Of a DNA stretch of 35,561 nt, positions 1 to 7,584 are shown in pieces. The DNA is from Myxococcales bacterium (GTDB taxonomy: Bacteria; Myxococcota_A; UBA796; GCA-2862545): positions 1 through 35,561 of the forward strand of contig JAHQVJ010000103.1 in NCBI GenBank assembly GCA_019634415.1. Reading direction: 5' to 3'. Under the pieces are notes generated by a model. The model was not told the origin of the DNA. It made no database searches and was given only the letters and a program-made list of their open reading frames with translations. Every line of letters starts with the position of its first letter. Within the stretch, counting starts at the first letter, position 1. The position numbers and the translations under genes are program-made.

Positions 1-950
1 AGGCGGCCGAGCAGGCCGTGGTCGCTCCAGGTGCCGGGGCCCCGGATGAGGGCGCCACGCACGGTGGAGCGCTCGGGAGCGCCCACCTCCGCAGCGGTCC
101 ACAGGGCCTCGCTGACGGCGTCGATGTGGTCGCCGTCCACCAGCAGCATGTCGTCGCCCACGGGAAAGCACATGGCGGGCTGCAGCTCGGCGACGAGCAA
201 GCGTCGGTGGCGCAGCCCGTCGTCGCGGATCTGCAGGGCGATCACCGAGGCCTGGCTCTGGGGCCGGGCGCCCAGGGTGGGCGGCAGCAAGGCGTCGACG
301 TCGAGCACCTGGGACTGCACCAGGCGCGCGAGGCGGTCGCAGCGCGGGCACTGCTGCACGTGGGTGCGATGGCAGCCCTCCACCACGTCGAGCACGCGTG
401 GGCACGGCCCGGGGGCCCAGGCGGCCAGGCGGCGGAGCAGGCGGTCCACGCGCTCCTCGGGCCAGCGGCCCATGGGCAGGCCATCTCGCGAGCCCACGCG
501 GACCACCACCGAGCGCAGCCCTGCGCGCACGCGCTGCAGGTCCAGTCGGTCGTGGCCGAGGGTGGAGGCGAGGTGATCGAGGCTGCGGTGGTCGCCGTAG
601 TGGCGATGCAGCACGGACTCGGCGAGCGCGTCCATGGTCTGCTCGATGGCCCGACGCCACCGGCCCGACAGGGGCATCTCCCAGTCAGCGGGCCACGGGT
701 CTTCGGGTGCCTTGCCGAAGGCTCGGGCCACGAACTCCTCGGTCAGGTGCTCGGCGAGGTCTTCGGCCACGGGCAGCGAGGTGGCGGGGTCGAGGTGGTA
801 GAGCACGTGGGTGCGTGCGTCTTGCAGGACCTCGGTGCGCACGCGCACGCCCAGGCGTCGCAGCGTCCAGGCGATCCGCACGGTGATGGCGGCCCAGCCG
901 AGCACGGCTACGTCTTTCGACTTGGGAGGGGGGGCGACGGGAAGGGCCAC
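1..950 (-). CDS. Partial gene: sigma region 4-like HTH plus HxxxCxxC zinc-motif protein
   Basis: The frame stays open to the left window edge, so the C-terminus is missing; 316 residues are visible. The start is taken as the GTG at 950, the first usable start in the frame; no ribosome site is visible, and a GTG at 905 is the alternative. Residues about 103-148 (ALAESVLHRHYG, then SLDHLASTLG, then RVRAGLRSV) read like sigma-70 region 4: helix, HTH, recognition helix. Residues 193-204 hold C-x3-H-x3-C-x2-C, and the H-x3-C-x2-C part is the classic zinc anti-sigma (zf-HC2) signature. No sigma region 2 is obvious. The role is probably regulatory, but this is inference; the family is not recognised. 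A TATACT box at 985-990 on the minus strand could be its -10 element. Confidence 0.6.
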   Translation of the reverse strand, partial: MALPVAPPPKSKDVAVLGWAAITVRIAWTLRRLGVRVRTEVLQDARTHVLYHLDPATSLPVAEDLAEHLTEEFVARAFGKAPEDPWPADWEMPLSGRWRRAIEQTMDALAESVLHRHYGDHRSLDHLASTLGHDRLDLQRVRAGLRSVVVRVGSRDGLPMGRWPEERVDRLLRRLAAWAPGPCPRVLDVVEGCHRTHVQQCPRCDRLARLVQSQVLDVDALLPPTLGARPQSQASVIALQIRDDGLRHRRLLVAELQPAMCFPVGDDMLLVDGDHIDAVSEALWTAAEVGAPERSTVRGALIRGPGTWSDHGLLGR

Positions 951-1199
951 GGTGGGTCGGGGAGACGGGGGGAAGGAGACCCTGAGTATAGTGGGTTGAT
1001 CCTTGCTGCGGGAGTCGATCAGCGGAACGTCTCGCTGGCGGTGGCGGGAGCGCTGCAGGCATCGGGTTGAAGGACCCCGGAGGCCGCTTGCGCGATCCAC
1101 GATGCAGGGGGGTGCGGTACAGCGCGCGGCCCCCGGGGCTCCATCTGTGTCTGTGACGACCTGGCGTTCGTTTCGTTCGAATGCGTCGATCAGCGTTCG

Positions 1200-1829
1200 T
1201 CACGGCGTGTCGTCGGGCGTCACGGCGGCGCACAGGGTGAGGAGCACCACGCGCTCGGCGTCTGCACCCAGCAGCTCGCGAGCGCAGGCCGCGGCGGTGG
1301 TTCCGGTGGTGACCACGTCGTCGACCAGCAGGAGGCGGCCGCGCGCGGAGCACCGGCTGCGGACGCGGCCAGCGAGGTTGGCGCGGCGGGCCGCCGCATC
1401 GAGGCCCGCGTTGCGGGGGCCGGGGGCGATGGAGAGGGCCGGGATCAGGGGAAGCTGGGCGCGCTGCGCCAGGGCGTGGGCGAGCCAGGCGCCGGTGGCG
1501 AAGCCGCGCTGGATGCGGCGCGTCCAGGGGCTGGGCACGTCGACGACGGCGTCGAAGGGGCCCCTCAGCACGTAGGGGGCCAGCACGTCGGCGAAGGCGC
1601 GCGACAGCACCTTCATGAGGTGGCGGTCGCGTCCGTACTTGGCCCGCTTCAAGGCGGTGCCCACCGGGCCGACATAGGGTGCGGCGGCGATGGCGTCGTC
1701 GATGCCGGCGATGGCGTCGGGCACTCGACGGAGTGCCAGCGCGTCGCGGCAGCCGGGGCAGAGGCGGCCGTGCCCGCGCACGTCGCAGCCGGCGCAGACG
1801 CTGGGCCACAGGATCTCCAGGGCGTCCAT
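1200..1829 (-). CDS. ComF family phosphoribosyltransferase-like protein
   Basis: This 209-residue protein has the ComF layout. An N-terminal zinc knuckle has Cys at 12, 15, 24 and 27 (CAGC, CPGC). It is followed by a type I phosphoribosyltransferase domain with the PRPP loop LLLVDDVVTTGTT at about 167-179. In naturally competent bacteria ComF supports DNA uptake; elsewhere its substrate is unknown, so a competence role is not implied here. The ATG at 1829 was chosen because GGGAGG sits five bases upstream and the zinc knuckle begins directly after it. It lies upstream of the gene at 950 on the same strand, 249 bases away, so co-transcription is uncertain. Confidence 0.9.
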   Translation of the reverse strand: MDALEILWPSVCAGCDVRGHGRLCPGCRDALALRRVPDAIAGIDDAIAAAPYVGPVGTALKRAKYGRDRHLMKVLSRAFADVLAPYVLRGPFDAVVDVPSPWTRRIQRGFATGAWLAHALAQRAQLPLIPALSIAPGPRNAGLDAAARRANLAGRVRSRCSARGRLLLVDDVVTTGTTAAACARELLGADAERVVLLTLCAAVTPDDTP

Positions 1830-2008
1830 GGAACCTCCCATCGCGGTGTGGCCGGGCACGGCGTCGGGGGCACGGAAATCTAGAGCGCCAGGTGGCTAGG
1901 ATCGGCTACCGAAGGGCTTCGCGACCACTGCGGTACTGTCGGCAAGGGACTGATCAGCGCACGCAGTGCGCCAGTTCTTTGTCGGCAGTGTCGCGGGGGG
2001 CGATCGAG

Positions 2009-2040
2009 AAGCCCGGCAATGGGACGGGCTTCGTAAGCCC
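2009..2040 (+). promoter_or_regulatory. Leader with two mutually exclusive small hairpins
   Basis: AAGCCC occurs at 2009-2014 and 2035-2040, with GGGCTT at 2026-2031 between them. GGGCTT can pair with either copy: a 6-bp stem with an 11-base loop, or a 6-bp stem with a 3-base loop. The block ends 22 bases before the ATG at 2063, in the likely 5' leader. It could affect translation of the downstream gene or be chance in GC-rich sequence. Confidence 0.25.
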
Positions 2041-2062
2041 GCCCAGGGGTAGGGGAGCGAGC

Positions 2063-2680
2063 ATGGACGACGGATTCGGCGATGCCGCGTGCATCCATGC
2101 GGCGTGCTCGATGGCGACCGACTGTGCGCGCTTTCGTCGGGTGTGGCGAGCGGAGCAGCCCATCCTCGGGCGAGACGTCGTCTACCAGACCGATCTCGTC
2201 GGACGTGGCTGCCCGGCATTCCTCGAGGTCACCGACGATCTGCCCTTCGAGGTGTACCAGGCCGAGGAGTCGCGAGATCTGGCGAGCCGGCGGGTGTCGC
2301 GGCGAGCTGGAGACGAGGAGGCAGACCCGGTGGGCGCCTACGTGGACGAGTGGAGGTTTCGTCGCTTCGACGACGTGTTCCGACAAGCCGAGGCGGCCGT
2401 CGAGGCGTGGCGGCTGGTGGACGATCTGGAGCTACGGGAGCGGGCAGATCAGCTCGAGACGCTCCGGCCCCTGTTCTTCGACGCACAGGGTGTGAAGTCG
2501 GAGGGGCCGGCATCGGGTGGCTGGGCGACGCTATCGCCGACGGGCTGGGTGCTGGCCACTGGGATGATCCGAGCCGCTTCGGGCGATGGCGCAGCGGTGG
2601 CGTTGGTGGCTCGCGCGCGAGAGGGACACGAGGGGGCTGTGTGGGTGCTGCGGGACTATCTGTCGGAGCACGGATGGTAG
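2063..2680 (+). CDS. Hypothetical protein, 205 aa
   Basis: I do not recognise a family. The protein begins MDDGFGDAACIHAACSM. It is rich in acidic residues and Arg, has no signal peptide or membrane segment, and is probably cytoplasmic. A central stretch (about residues 95-140) is predicted-helix-like and charged. The C-terminus (about 150-205) looks like alternating strands and a helix ending in VWVLRDYLSEHGW. The ATG at 2063 is chosen because AGGGGAG precedes it; the open frame extends further upstream without a credible start. It stands alone on the plus strand, convergent with the gene at 3931, with a hairpin between them. Confidence 0.6.
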   Translation: MDDGFGDAACIHAACSMATDCARFRRVWRAEQPILGRDVVYQTDLVGRGCPAFLEVTDDLPFEVYQAEESRDLASRRVSRRAGDEEADPVGAYVDEWRFRRFDDVFRQAEAAVEAWRLVDDLELRERADQLETLRPLFFDAQGVKSEGPASGGWATLSPTGWVLATGMIRAASGDGAAVALVARAREGHEGAVWVLRDYLSEHGW

Positions 2681-2711
2681 GGCCCGACCGTGGTCGCGCG
2701 TCCCGTGAAAG

Positions 2712-2757
2712 GTCTCGGCGGCGGTCTGCGGGTCACCGCAGGGATCTCCGCTGAGAC
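2712..2757. terminator. Stem-loop between convergent genes
   Basis: GTCTCGGCGG at 2712-2721 pairs with CCGCTGAGAC at 2748-2757 (10 pairs, one G-T). Inside, CTGCGG/CCGCAG forms a second stem around a GTCA loop, separated from the outer stem by an internal loop. It lies between the stops of two convergent genes, so it can serve both strands. There is no T-run, so intrinsic termination is not certain. Confidence 0.5.
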
Positions 2758-2788
2758 AGACGGGATTGCGTAAGCCTACGCGAGGGAC

Positions 2789-3931
2789 CTACAGCTGCAG
2801 CAGCGCTTCCTCCGCCTCGCTCACCTTCTTGAACGCTGCCGTGCGCTCCAGGAAGGTGTTGCGCTCCGCATCGAGCCAGTCGCTGGTGTCCGTGTCGGCC
2901 GCCAGCGGCTCGTCGACGATCACCACCTCGATCTGTGCCTCGCCCTTGCACTTCTTCGCCGCCTTGCCGAGCTTCCAGGGCCCGTCGAGCAGGTCGCGGA
3001 TCTCGGCCGCCAGGGTGTCGGGCCAGCGTGTGGCGGGCTCGCGCACCTCGCCGAAGTGGAAGGTGCCGTACTCCTTGCCGTTCTTGCAGGTCCAGGTCTC
3101 GTGGGCCAGGGCCATGTAGCGGTAGCTGCCGTCGGTCAGCCGATCGGGCCAGCGGTAGCGCACGGCGGCCTCGGCTTCCGCCTCGCTGCCCAGGCTCGCC
3201 AGCGTGTTGCGCATGACGTCGGCGCTGTTGGCGGGCACCAGATCGGCAGCGCCCAGCAGGGCTGCGGCAGCGGCCTTGGCGGCCTTGGCGTCCATGCCCT
3301 CCTCGTTGCCCACGTCGCCTGCGTCGGCGAAGGCCTCCACCAGCAGTCTGCGCTCGTTCTCGGGCACCGTGCCCATCAGCTCCACCAGCTTCGGCACCGA
3401 GGCTTCCCCCAGATTGCGGGCGTACAGCCCCACGAGCGCGTAGAAGCGCGTGCGATCGCGATCGGAGGCCTGATCCTCCAGGGCCTGGCCGAGCAGGGCC
3501 TGCACGCCCTCGGTGCGGCAGTCCGACAGCCCGCGGTACCAGCGATCGCGGAAGAAGCCCTCGTTGTCGGCGTCCTTTGCGTGCACGAAGAAGCCCTCCA
3601 CCTCAGGCGCGCGGCTGCACTGGTTGCCCAGCCACTCGATGGTGGGCGCGAGCTCGCGCGGCTGCTGCTCTGCGAGCCACGCACGCACGCCCTCGTTCTC
3701 GCCGATCTGGATGGCGGCGAGCACGCCCTCGTTGGCGTCGGGGCCGGCGAGGAACTTCGGGATCGCCTTGGCAGCCAGGGAGGCTGCAGCGTCGGCGTCA
3801 CAGGCCGCGAGCTCGGCGAACCGCGTGGCGGTGCGCGCCGGGGTGGCCTCGCGGACCGCGGCGGTCAGCGCTGTGACATCGCAGTCGGCTGCGTTGGCAG
3901 CCCCCACCAACAGCCACGGGACGATGGGCAT
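2789..3931 (-). CDS. Exported helical-repeat (HEAT-like) hypothetical protein
   Basis: 380 residues. The N-terminus MPIVPWLLVGAANA followed by ADCD looks like a short signal peptide, so a periplasmic location is likely. The body is made of Ala/Leu-rich helices with regularly spaced short motifs (for example VREATPARTATRFAELAACDADAA and QALLGQALEDQASDRDRTRFYALVGL), which suggests an alpha-solenoid. The C-terminal 110 residues change character (YRYMALAHETWTCKNGKEYGTFHFGEV, then IEVVIVDEPLA) and look like a small alpha/beta module. The ATG at 3931 has AGGAGG a few bases upstream; the longer frame to 4018 lacks such a site. It is divergent from malate dehydrogenase, with 118 bases between the starts. 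Confidence 0.7.
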   Translation of the reverse strand: MPIVPWLLVGAANAADCDVTALTAAVREATPARTATRFAELAACDADAAASLAAKAIPKFLAGPDANEGVLAAIQIGENEGVRAWLAEQQPRELAPTIEWLGNQCSRAPEVEGFFVHAKDADNEGFFRDRWYRGLSDCRTEGVQALLGQALEDQASDRDRTRFYALVGLYARNLGEASVPKLVELMGTVPENERRLLVEAFADAGDVGNEEGMDAKAAKAAAAALLGAADLVPANSADVMRNTLASLGSEAEAEAAVRYRWPDRLTDGSYRYMALAHETWTCKNGKEYGTFHFGEVREPATRWPDTLAAEIRDLLDGPWKLGKAAKKCKGEAQIEVVIVDEPLAADTDTSDWLDAERNTFLERTAAFKKVSEAEEALLQL

Positions 3932-4049
3932 TCGACCTCCTCTGCACGGCTCCTCGTATACCCGGAAATGGCATGCGCGGAGCGCGTCGATGTGCGGCGC
4001 TGGCAGCCGGGCGCGCATCGGTTACGCGCAGATCCTTCCGGAGGTACGC

Positions 4050-5027
4050 ATGAAAGCTCCCATCCGCGTCGCCGTCACGGGCGCCGCTGGCAACATCGGC
4101 TACTCCCTGCTGTGGAGGCTCGCTTCGGGCAACTGCTTCGGTGACGACCAGCCGATGATCCTCCAGCTCCTGGAGATCACGCCGGTGATGGAGCGCCTCA
4201 ACGGGGTCGTGATGGAGCTCGTGGACTCCGCCTTCCCGCTGGTGCACGACATCGTGGCCACCGACGACGTGAACACCGCCTTCCGCGACGCCGACGCCAT
4301 CTTCCTGGTGGGCTCTCGTCCGCGCAGCAAGGACATGGATCGCGCCGACCTGGTGGCGGCCAACGGCCCCATCTTCGTGGGCCAGGGCAAGGCCATCGGC
4401 GAGTCGGCCAGCCGCGACGTGAAGGTGATCACGGTCGGCAACCCGGCCAACACCAACTGCCTGATCGCCCGTGCCAACGCCACGGGGCTGGACGGCTCCT
4501 GCTTCTCCGCCATGACGCGCCTCGATCAGAACCGCGCCGTGGGCCAGGTGGCCGCGAAGCTCGGCGTGCCCGCAGCCCAGGTGCAGGACGTCTTCGTGTG
4601 GGGCAACCACTCCGACAAGATGTACCCCGACCTCCGCAAGGCGGTGGCGAGCGAGCTCCCGGCGATGGGGCAGCTCGATCTGGCCTGGGTGCGCGAGGAG
4701 TTCCGCCGCACGGTGGCCACGCGCGGTAAAGCGATCATCATGGCTCGCGGCGCCTCGAGTGCGGCGAGCGCGGCGAGTGCAGCGGTGGACCACATGCGGG
4801 ACTGGTGGAAGGGCACCAACGGGCGCATCGTGTCCATGGCCATCCCCTCGCAGGGCTGGTACGACGTGCCGGAGGGGCTGGTGTTCAGCTTCCCCGTGAC
4901 CGTCGACGCGAGCGGCACCATCTCCGTGGTGGAGGGCCTCGAGATCGACGCCTACACCCGCGACCGGATCGTGGAGAACATCCAGGATCTGGAGTCGGAG
5001 CGGTCGGCGGTGGCCGAGCTCATCTAG
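4050..5027 (+). CDS. mdh: Malate dehydrogenase (NAD-dependent, type 2)
   Basis: It oxidises malate to oxaloacetate in the TCA cycle. The 325-residue length fits the family. Visible landmarks are the Rossmann loop VTGAAGNIGYSLL (9-21), substrate-binding arginines in SRPRSKDMDRAD (Arg92, Arg98), the GNPANTN segment (130-136), AMTRLDQNRA, and the catalytic VWGNHSD with His187. The pattern matches the cytosolic/bacterial 'SF1' malate dehydrogenases rather than the mitochondrial or lactate-like type. GGAGG lies just upstream of the ATG. Its 3' end overlaps the convergent sigma-factor gene by 8 bases, which leaves no room for a terminator between them. Confidence 0.97.
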   Translation: MKAPIRVAVTGAAGNIGYSLLWRLASGNCFGDDQPMILQLLEITPVMERLNGVVMELVDSAFPLVHDIVATDDVNTAFRDADAIFLVGSRPRSKDMDRADLVAANGPIFVGQGKAIGESASRDVKVITVGNPANTNCLIARANATGLDGSCFSAMTRLDQNRAVGQVAAKLGVPAAQVQDVFVWGNHSDKMYPDLRKAVASELPAMGQLDLAWVREEFRRTVATRGKAIIMARGASSAASAASAAVDHMRDWWKGTNGRIVSMAIPSQGWYDVPEGLVFSFPVTVDASGTISVVEGLEIDAYTRDRIVENIQDLESERSAVAELI

Positions 5028-6552
5028 GGATCTCGCCCGGTGCGGCCCGCCGCGACAGGTGTGCCTGTAGCGGCGTGACGCCCGTGTGGCGTAGTCGGGC
5101 GACGACCTGCACGAGCCGGCCGTCGTTCTCCCAGGCGCGGAACCGGCCGTAGGCCGTCTGCCAGGGGCCGAAGGCCTCGGGGAGCTGTCGCCAGGGGGCG
5201 CCGGTGCCCAGGACCCACAGGATCGCGTCGAGCATGGTGCGATCGGGTCGACCCGGTCGGCCACGGCCCCTGCGCCGCGGGAAGAGCGCCCGCACCCGCG
5301 ACCAGGCGCGGTCGGACAGCGGGCGCACGGTCCGGCCCGTGGGTGCGCGTCGTCGCCGCCGTACGGTGCTGGTCCCCGCCAAGCGCTGCTGTAGGTGCGC
5401 TCGCTCCGAGGCGTTGCGCGTCAGCGACAGCGCTTGCTCGAAGGCGCGCGCGGCCTCGTCGGTGCGGTCCAGACGCTGCAGCAGATCCCCGCGGGCTGCG
5501 TGCAGCAAGGGGTAGTCGCTGAGCTGGTCACGCTCCACCAGCCGCTCGATCCAGGCCAGCCCTGCGGCGGGTCCGCGGGCCATGGCCAGGGCGACTGCCG
5601 CGTTGAGCTCCACGATGGGCGAGGGGATCCGCTGAAGCAGCCCACCATACAGCGCCGTGATGCTGGTCCAGTCGGTGTCGGCAGCGCGAGCAGCGCGGGC
5701 GTGCAGTGCGGCGATGGCAGCCTGCAGCTGGTAGGGGCCCGGGGCGCCCAGCGCCATGGCTACGTCGAGGGTGGCCTGCCCCGCGGCGATCTCGCTGCTG
5801 TGCCAGCGACGTCGATCCTGCTGATCCAGGGGCACCAGCCTACCCTGCGCGTCCACGCGCCCGTCGCGCCGAGCGTGGTGCAGCTGCATCAGCGCCACCA
5901 GCCCGTGCACCTCGGCTTCCTCGGGGAGCAGCTCGGCCACCCGATGCCCCAGGGCGAGCGCCTGACCGCACAGGGCGGGGTTCACGGGTCGCTCGTCGGA
6001 GGTGGGGGCGTAGCCTTCGTTGAACAGCAGGTAGATGGTGGCGAGCACCGCCGCGAGGCGCTCGGCGCGATGGCGGGGGCCGGGCACCGCGAAGGCCACA
6101 CCGGCCTCGCGCAGCTTGGCCGAGCCGCGCGACAGCCGCTGCGCCGTGGCCTCGGGTCGCTCCAGGAAGGCGCGGGCGACCTGGTCGGTGGTGCGGCCGC
6201 ACAGCGCCCGCAGCGCCAGGCCCACCTGCACGCGCGGCTCGAGGGCGGGGTGGCAGCAGGCGAAGAGCAGCGCCACCTCGTCTTGCTGCGTGGGAGCCTC
6301 GGCTGGGGGCGGGGCAGCTGCGGGCGCGGAGGCGCGCAGGCCGTCCAGCACCACGTTGCGCGCCACCGTGTAGAGCCAGGCCGAGGGATCCTCGGGCACC
6401 CCTCGGTGCTGCCAGCGCTCCAGGGCGCGCATCAGTGCCGCCTGGACGGCCTCCTGCGCCGCCTCGATGTCGCGGAACTGGCGCGCCAGCACCGCCAGGA
6501 TGCGAGGAGCGTCCTGGCGCGCCAGCTGCTCCACGGCACGCTCAGGCGTCAT
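5020..6552 (-). CDS. ECF42-type RNA polymerase sigma factor with C-terminal DUF4096 (IS5 transposase N-domain) fusion
   Basis: 510 residues. Residues 1-75 are sigma region 2 (FRDIEAAQEAVQAALMRALERW, then PSAWLYTVARN). Residues about 90-150 are region 4, including the family-typical EVALLFACCHPALEP. Residues 160-392 are the DUF6596/TPR-like extension (LLFNEGYAP, ELNAAVALAMARGP) typical of the ECF42 group, which is known to be encoded beside DGPF/YCII proteins, as here. Residues 411-487 (PLSDRAWSRV, GRPGRPDRTMLDAILWVLGTG, APWRQLPEAFGPWQTAYGRF) match DUF4096, the N-terminal domain of IS5-family transposases, joined by an Arg-rich linker. Normal family members end near residue 392. The start overlaps the DGPF gene by 11 bases. 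No DDE catalytic domain follows. Confidence 0.9.
   Translation of the reverse strand: MTPERAVEQLARQDAPRILAVLARQFRDIEAAQEAVQAALMRALERWQHRGVPEDPSAWLYTVARNVVLDGLRASAPAAAPPPAEAPTQQDEVALLFACCHPALEPRVQVGLALRALCGRTTDQVARAFLERPEATAQRLSRGSAKLREAGVAFAVPGPRHRAERLAAVLATIYLLFNEGYAPTSDERPVNPALCGQALALGHRVAELLPEEAEVHGLVALMQLHHARRDGRVDAQGRLVPLDQQDRRRWHSSEIAAGQATLDVAMALGAPGPYQLQAAIAALHARAARAADTDWTSITALYGGLLQRIPSPIVELNAAVALAMARGPAAGLAWIERLVERDQLSDYPLLHAARGDLLQRLDRTDEAARAFEQALSLTRNASERAHLQQRLAGTSTVRRRRRAPTGRTVRPLSDRAWSRVRALFPRRRGRGRPGRPDRTMLDAILWVLGTGAPWRQLPEAFGPWQTAYGRFRAWENDGRLVQVVARLRHTGVTPLQAHLSRRAAPGEIPR
5092..5322 (-). mobile_element. IS5-type transposase N-terminal domain (DUF4096) fused in frame to the sigma factor
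   Basis: These bases encode residues 411-487 of the sigma-factor gene and carry the whole DUF4096 pattern (L-S-D-x-x-W, GRPGRPDRTMLDAILWVLGTG, W-R-Q-L-P, W-x-T-x-Y-x-R-F-R-x-W). Only about 25 residues follow before the stop, and then malate dehydrogenase begins on the other strand. No transposase catalytic domain or second open frame is present. I could not identify terminal inverted repeats. It is either a degenerate IS remnant or a domesticated DNA-binding domain. Confidence 0.7.
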
Positions 6553-6910
6553 CCAGCTCCGCGGGCTCCGTGCCCAGCGGGCGGACCTCGATCGAGCCGC
6601 CGCGCAAGGCCGGACACCTCCGAGCCCAGCTCAGGGCCGTGTCGAGATCGGGCACCTCGAGCACGTAGAAGCCACCGATGTGCTCTCGAGTCTCGGCATA
6701 GGGGCCGTCGGTCAGGGCCACCTCGCCGTCCACCTCGCGCAGGGTGGTGGCCGTGAAGCTCGGCTTCAGCTGGGCGCCTCCCGCCAGCACGCCAGCCTCC
6801 GCCAGATCGGCGTTGTACTGCATGTAGGCTGCGATGGCGGCCTCGCGTTGGGGCTCGGGCATTGCGGACCACGCGGCCTCGTCACCGCGCAACAGCATCA
6901 GGTACTTCAT
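6542..6910 (-). CDS. YCII-related DGPF-domain protein
   Basis: A 122-residue cytoplasmic protein of the YCII/DGPF family. It starts MKYLMLLRGDE and carries the diagnostic TDGPYAETREHIGGFYVLE (about 67-85), followed by ALSWARRCP. The family has a ferredoxin-like dimeric fold of unclear biochemical role and is characteristically encoded next to ECF sigma factors. Here it overlaps the ECF42 gene by 11 bases downstream and shares an ATGA overlap with the SRPBCC gene upstream, so the three are almost certainly co-translated. It may sense or modulate the sigma factor's signal; that is inference. Confidence 0.93.
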   Translation of the reverse strand: MKYLMLLRGDEAAWSAMPEPQREAAIAAYMQYNADLAEAGVLAGGAQLKPSFTATTLREVDGEVALTDGPYAETREHIGGFYVLEVPDLDTALSWARRCPALRGGSIEVRPLGTEPAELDDA

Positions 6911-7446
6911 CGGGACGTCTCCAGGGCGGCCGCAAGGTTGTCGAGGCTACGGTCGTACTCGTCGCCGAGCATCCCATCGGCGAACAGGCCGAAGATCCGT
7001 TGGGGACCGAAGGCCAGCGGGGCGGCGGCGCGCCACGTCAGCTGCGTGCTGCCGTCGCCCAGGTCCTCGAGCTCGAAGATGTCCCTCGAGGTGAGCGCGA
7101 AGGGCGCGGTGTAGTCCAGGGTGGAGATCACCCGCTCTCCGGGGATCACCTCCTCGAGGGTGAGGGTGGCGCTGCCGATCTCGTCGCCCTGCCAGGCCAT
7201 GGTGGCGCCCACCTCGCCCGGCGTGCCGCTGAACTGGTAGTCGGCAGCAGGATCGAGCTCGGTCCAGATCACCCACTTCCGGCGATCGGGGTAGTGCGCG
7301 AGGTGGTGGGTGATCTCTTCGGGTGACGCCTGCACCACGCGGGTGCGCTGCACGTCGAGCTCGGTGGGCAAGGCAGCGGCGGACAGGCCGACGGCAGCCA
7401 GGAGCGCGCCGCCTACGGCGAGGGGAGTGGGGATGGGAAGGGACAT
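6907..7446 (-). CDS. SRPBCC (polyketide cyclase/START-like) family protein with N-terminal hydrophobic segment
   Basis: 179 residues. The N-terminus (LAVGGALLAAVGLSAAAL, about 8-25) is a membrane anchor or signal peptide. The rest has the SRPBCC layout: VVQASPEEITHHLAHYPDRRKWVIWTELDP, a mid-domain of strands (GEVGATMAWQGDEIGSATLTLEEV, ERVISTLDY), and a C-terminal helix EYDRSLDNLAAALE. Such domains bind hydrophobic ligands. It is the first gene of the SRPBCC-DGPF-ECF42 operon, with CGGAGG ahead of its ATG. An exported ligand-binding protein in an ECF operon could take part in signal sensing, but nothing in the sequence proves it. Confidence 0.85.
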   Translation of the reverse strand: MSLPIPTPLAVGGALLAAVGLSAAALPTELDVQRTRVVQASPEEITHHLAHYPDRRKWVIWTELDPAADYQFSGTPGEVGATMAWQGDEIGSATLTLEEVIPGERVISTLDYTAPFALTSRDIFELEDLGDGSTQLTWRAAAPLAFGPQRIFGLFADGMLGDEYDRSLDNLAAALETSR

Positions 7447-7584
7447 CTGAGCCTCCGGGAGGGCAGGGAAGGTCGCCCTCTGCTGTGGAGACGTCTACCG
7501 GCCAGGCTGCTCTGGCATGGGTCTATTCGGATGCTTTCGTCTGGCATGTGATGGACGTTTGTCTGGAAAAGGTGCTCAGGCGGC

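Noticed and set aside
18..1070. Long plus-strand open frame at the left edge
   Set aside because: Composition is His/Gly/Ala-rich with no protein-like pattern, while the minus frame in the same place reads as a coherent protein with a zinc motif and HTH. It is a GC-rich shadow.
685..1809. 374-residue minus-strand open frame across the ComF gene
   Set aside because: It is an Arg/Pro-rich off-frame shadow of the ComF gene and the partial gene; ComF is clearly the coding frame.
3798..5264. 488-residue minus-strand open frame opposite malate dehydrogenase
   Set aside because: It is His/Val/Glu-rich and antisense to a certain malate dehydrogenase, so it is not a gene.
7501..7516. GCCAG...CTGGC inverted repeat after the threonine aldolase gene
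   Set aside because: The stem is only 5 bp in GC-rich sequence with no T-run; too weak to call a terminator.
7511..7558. Direct repeat TCTGGCATG, 39 bases apart, upstream of the ECF42 operon
   Set aside because: Nine bases, no palindromy and only two copies; insufficient to call an operator without promoter mapping.
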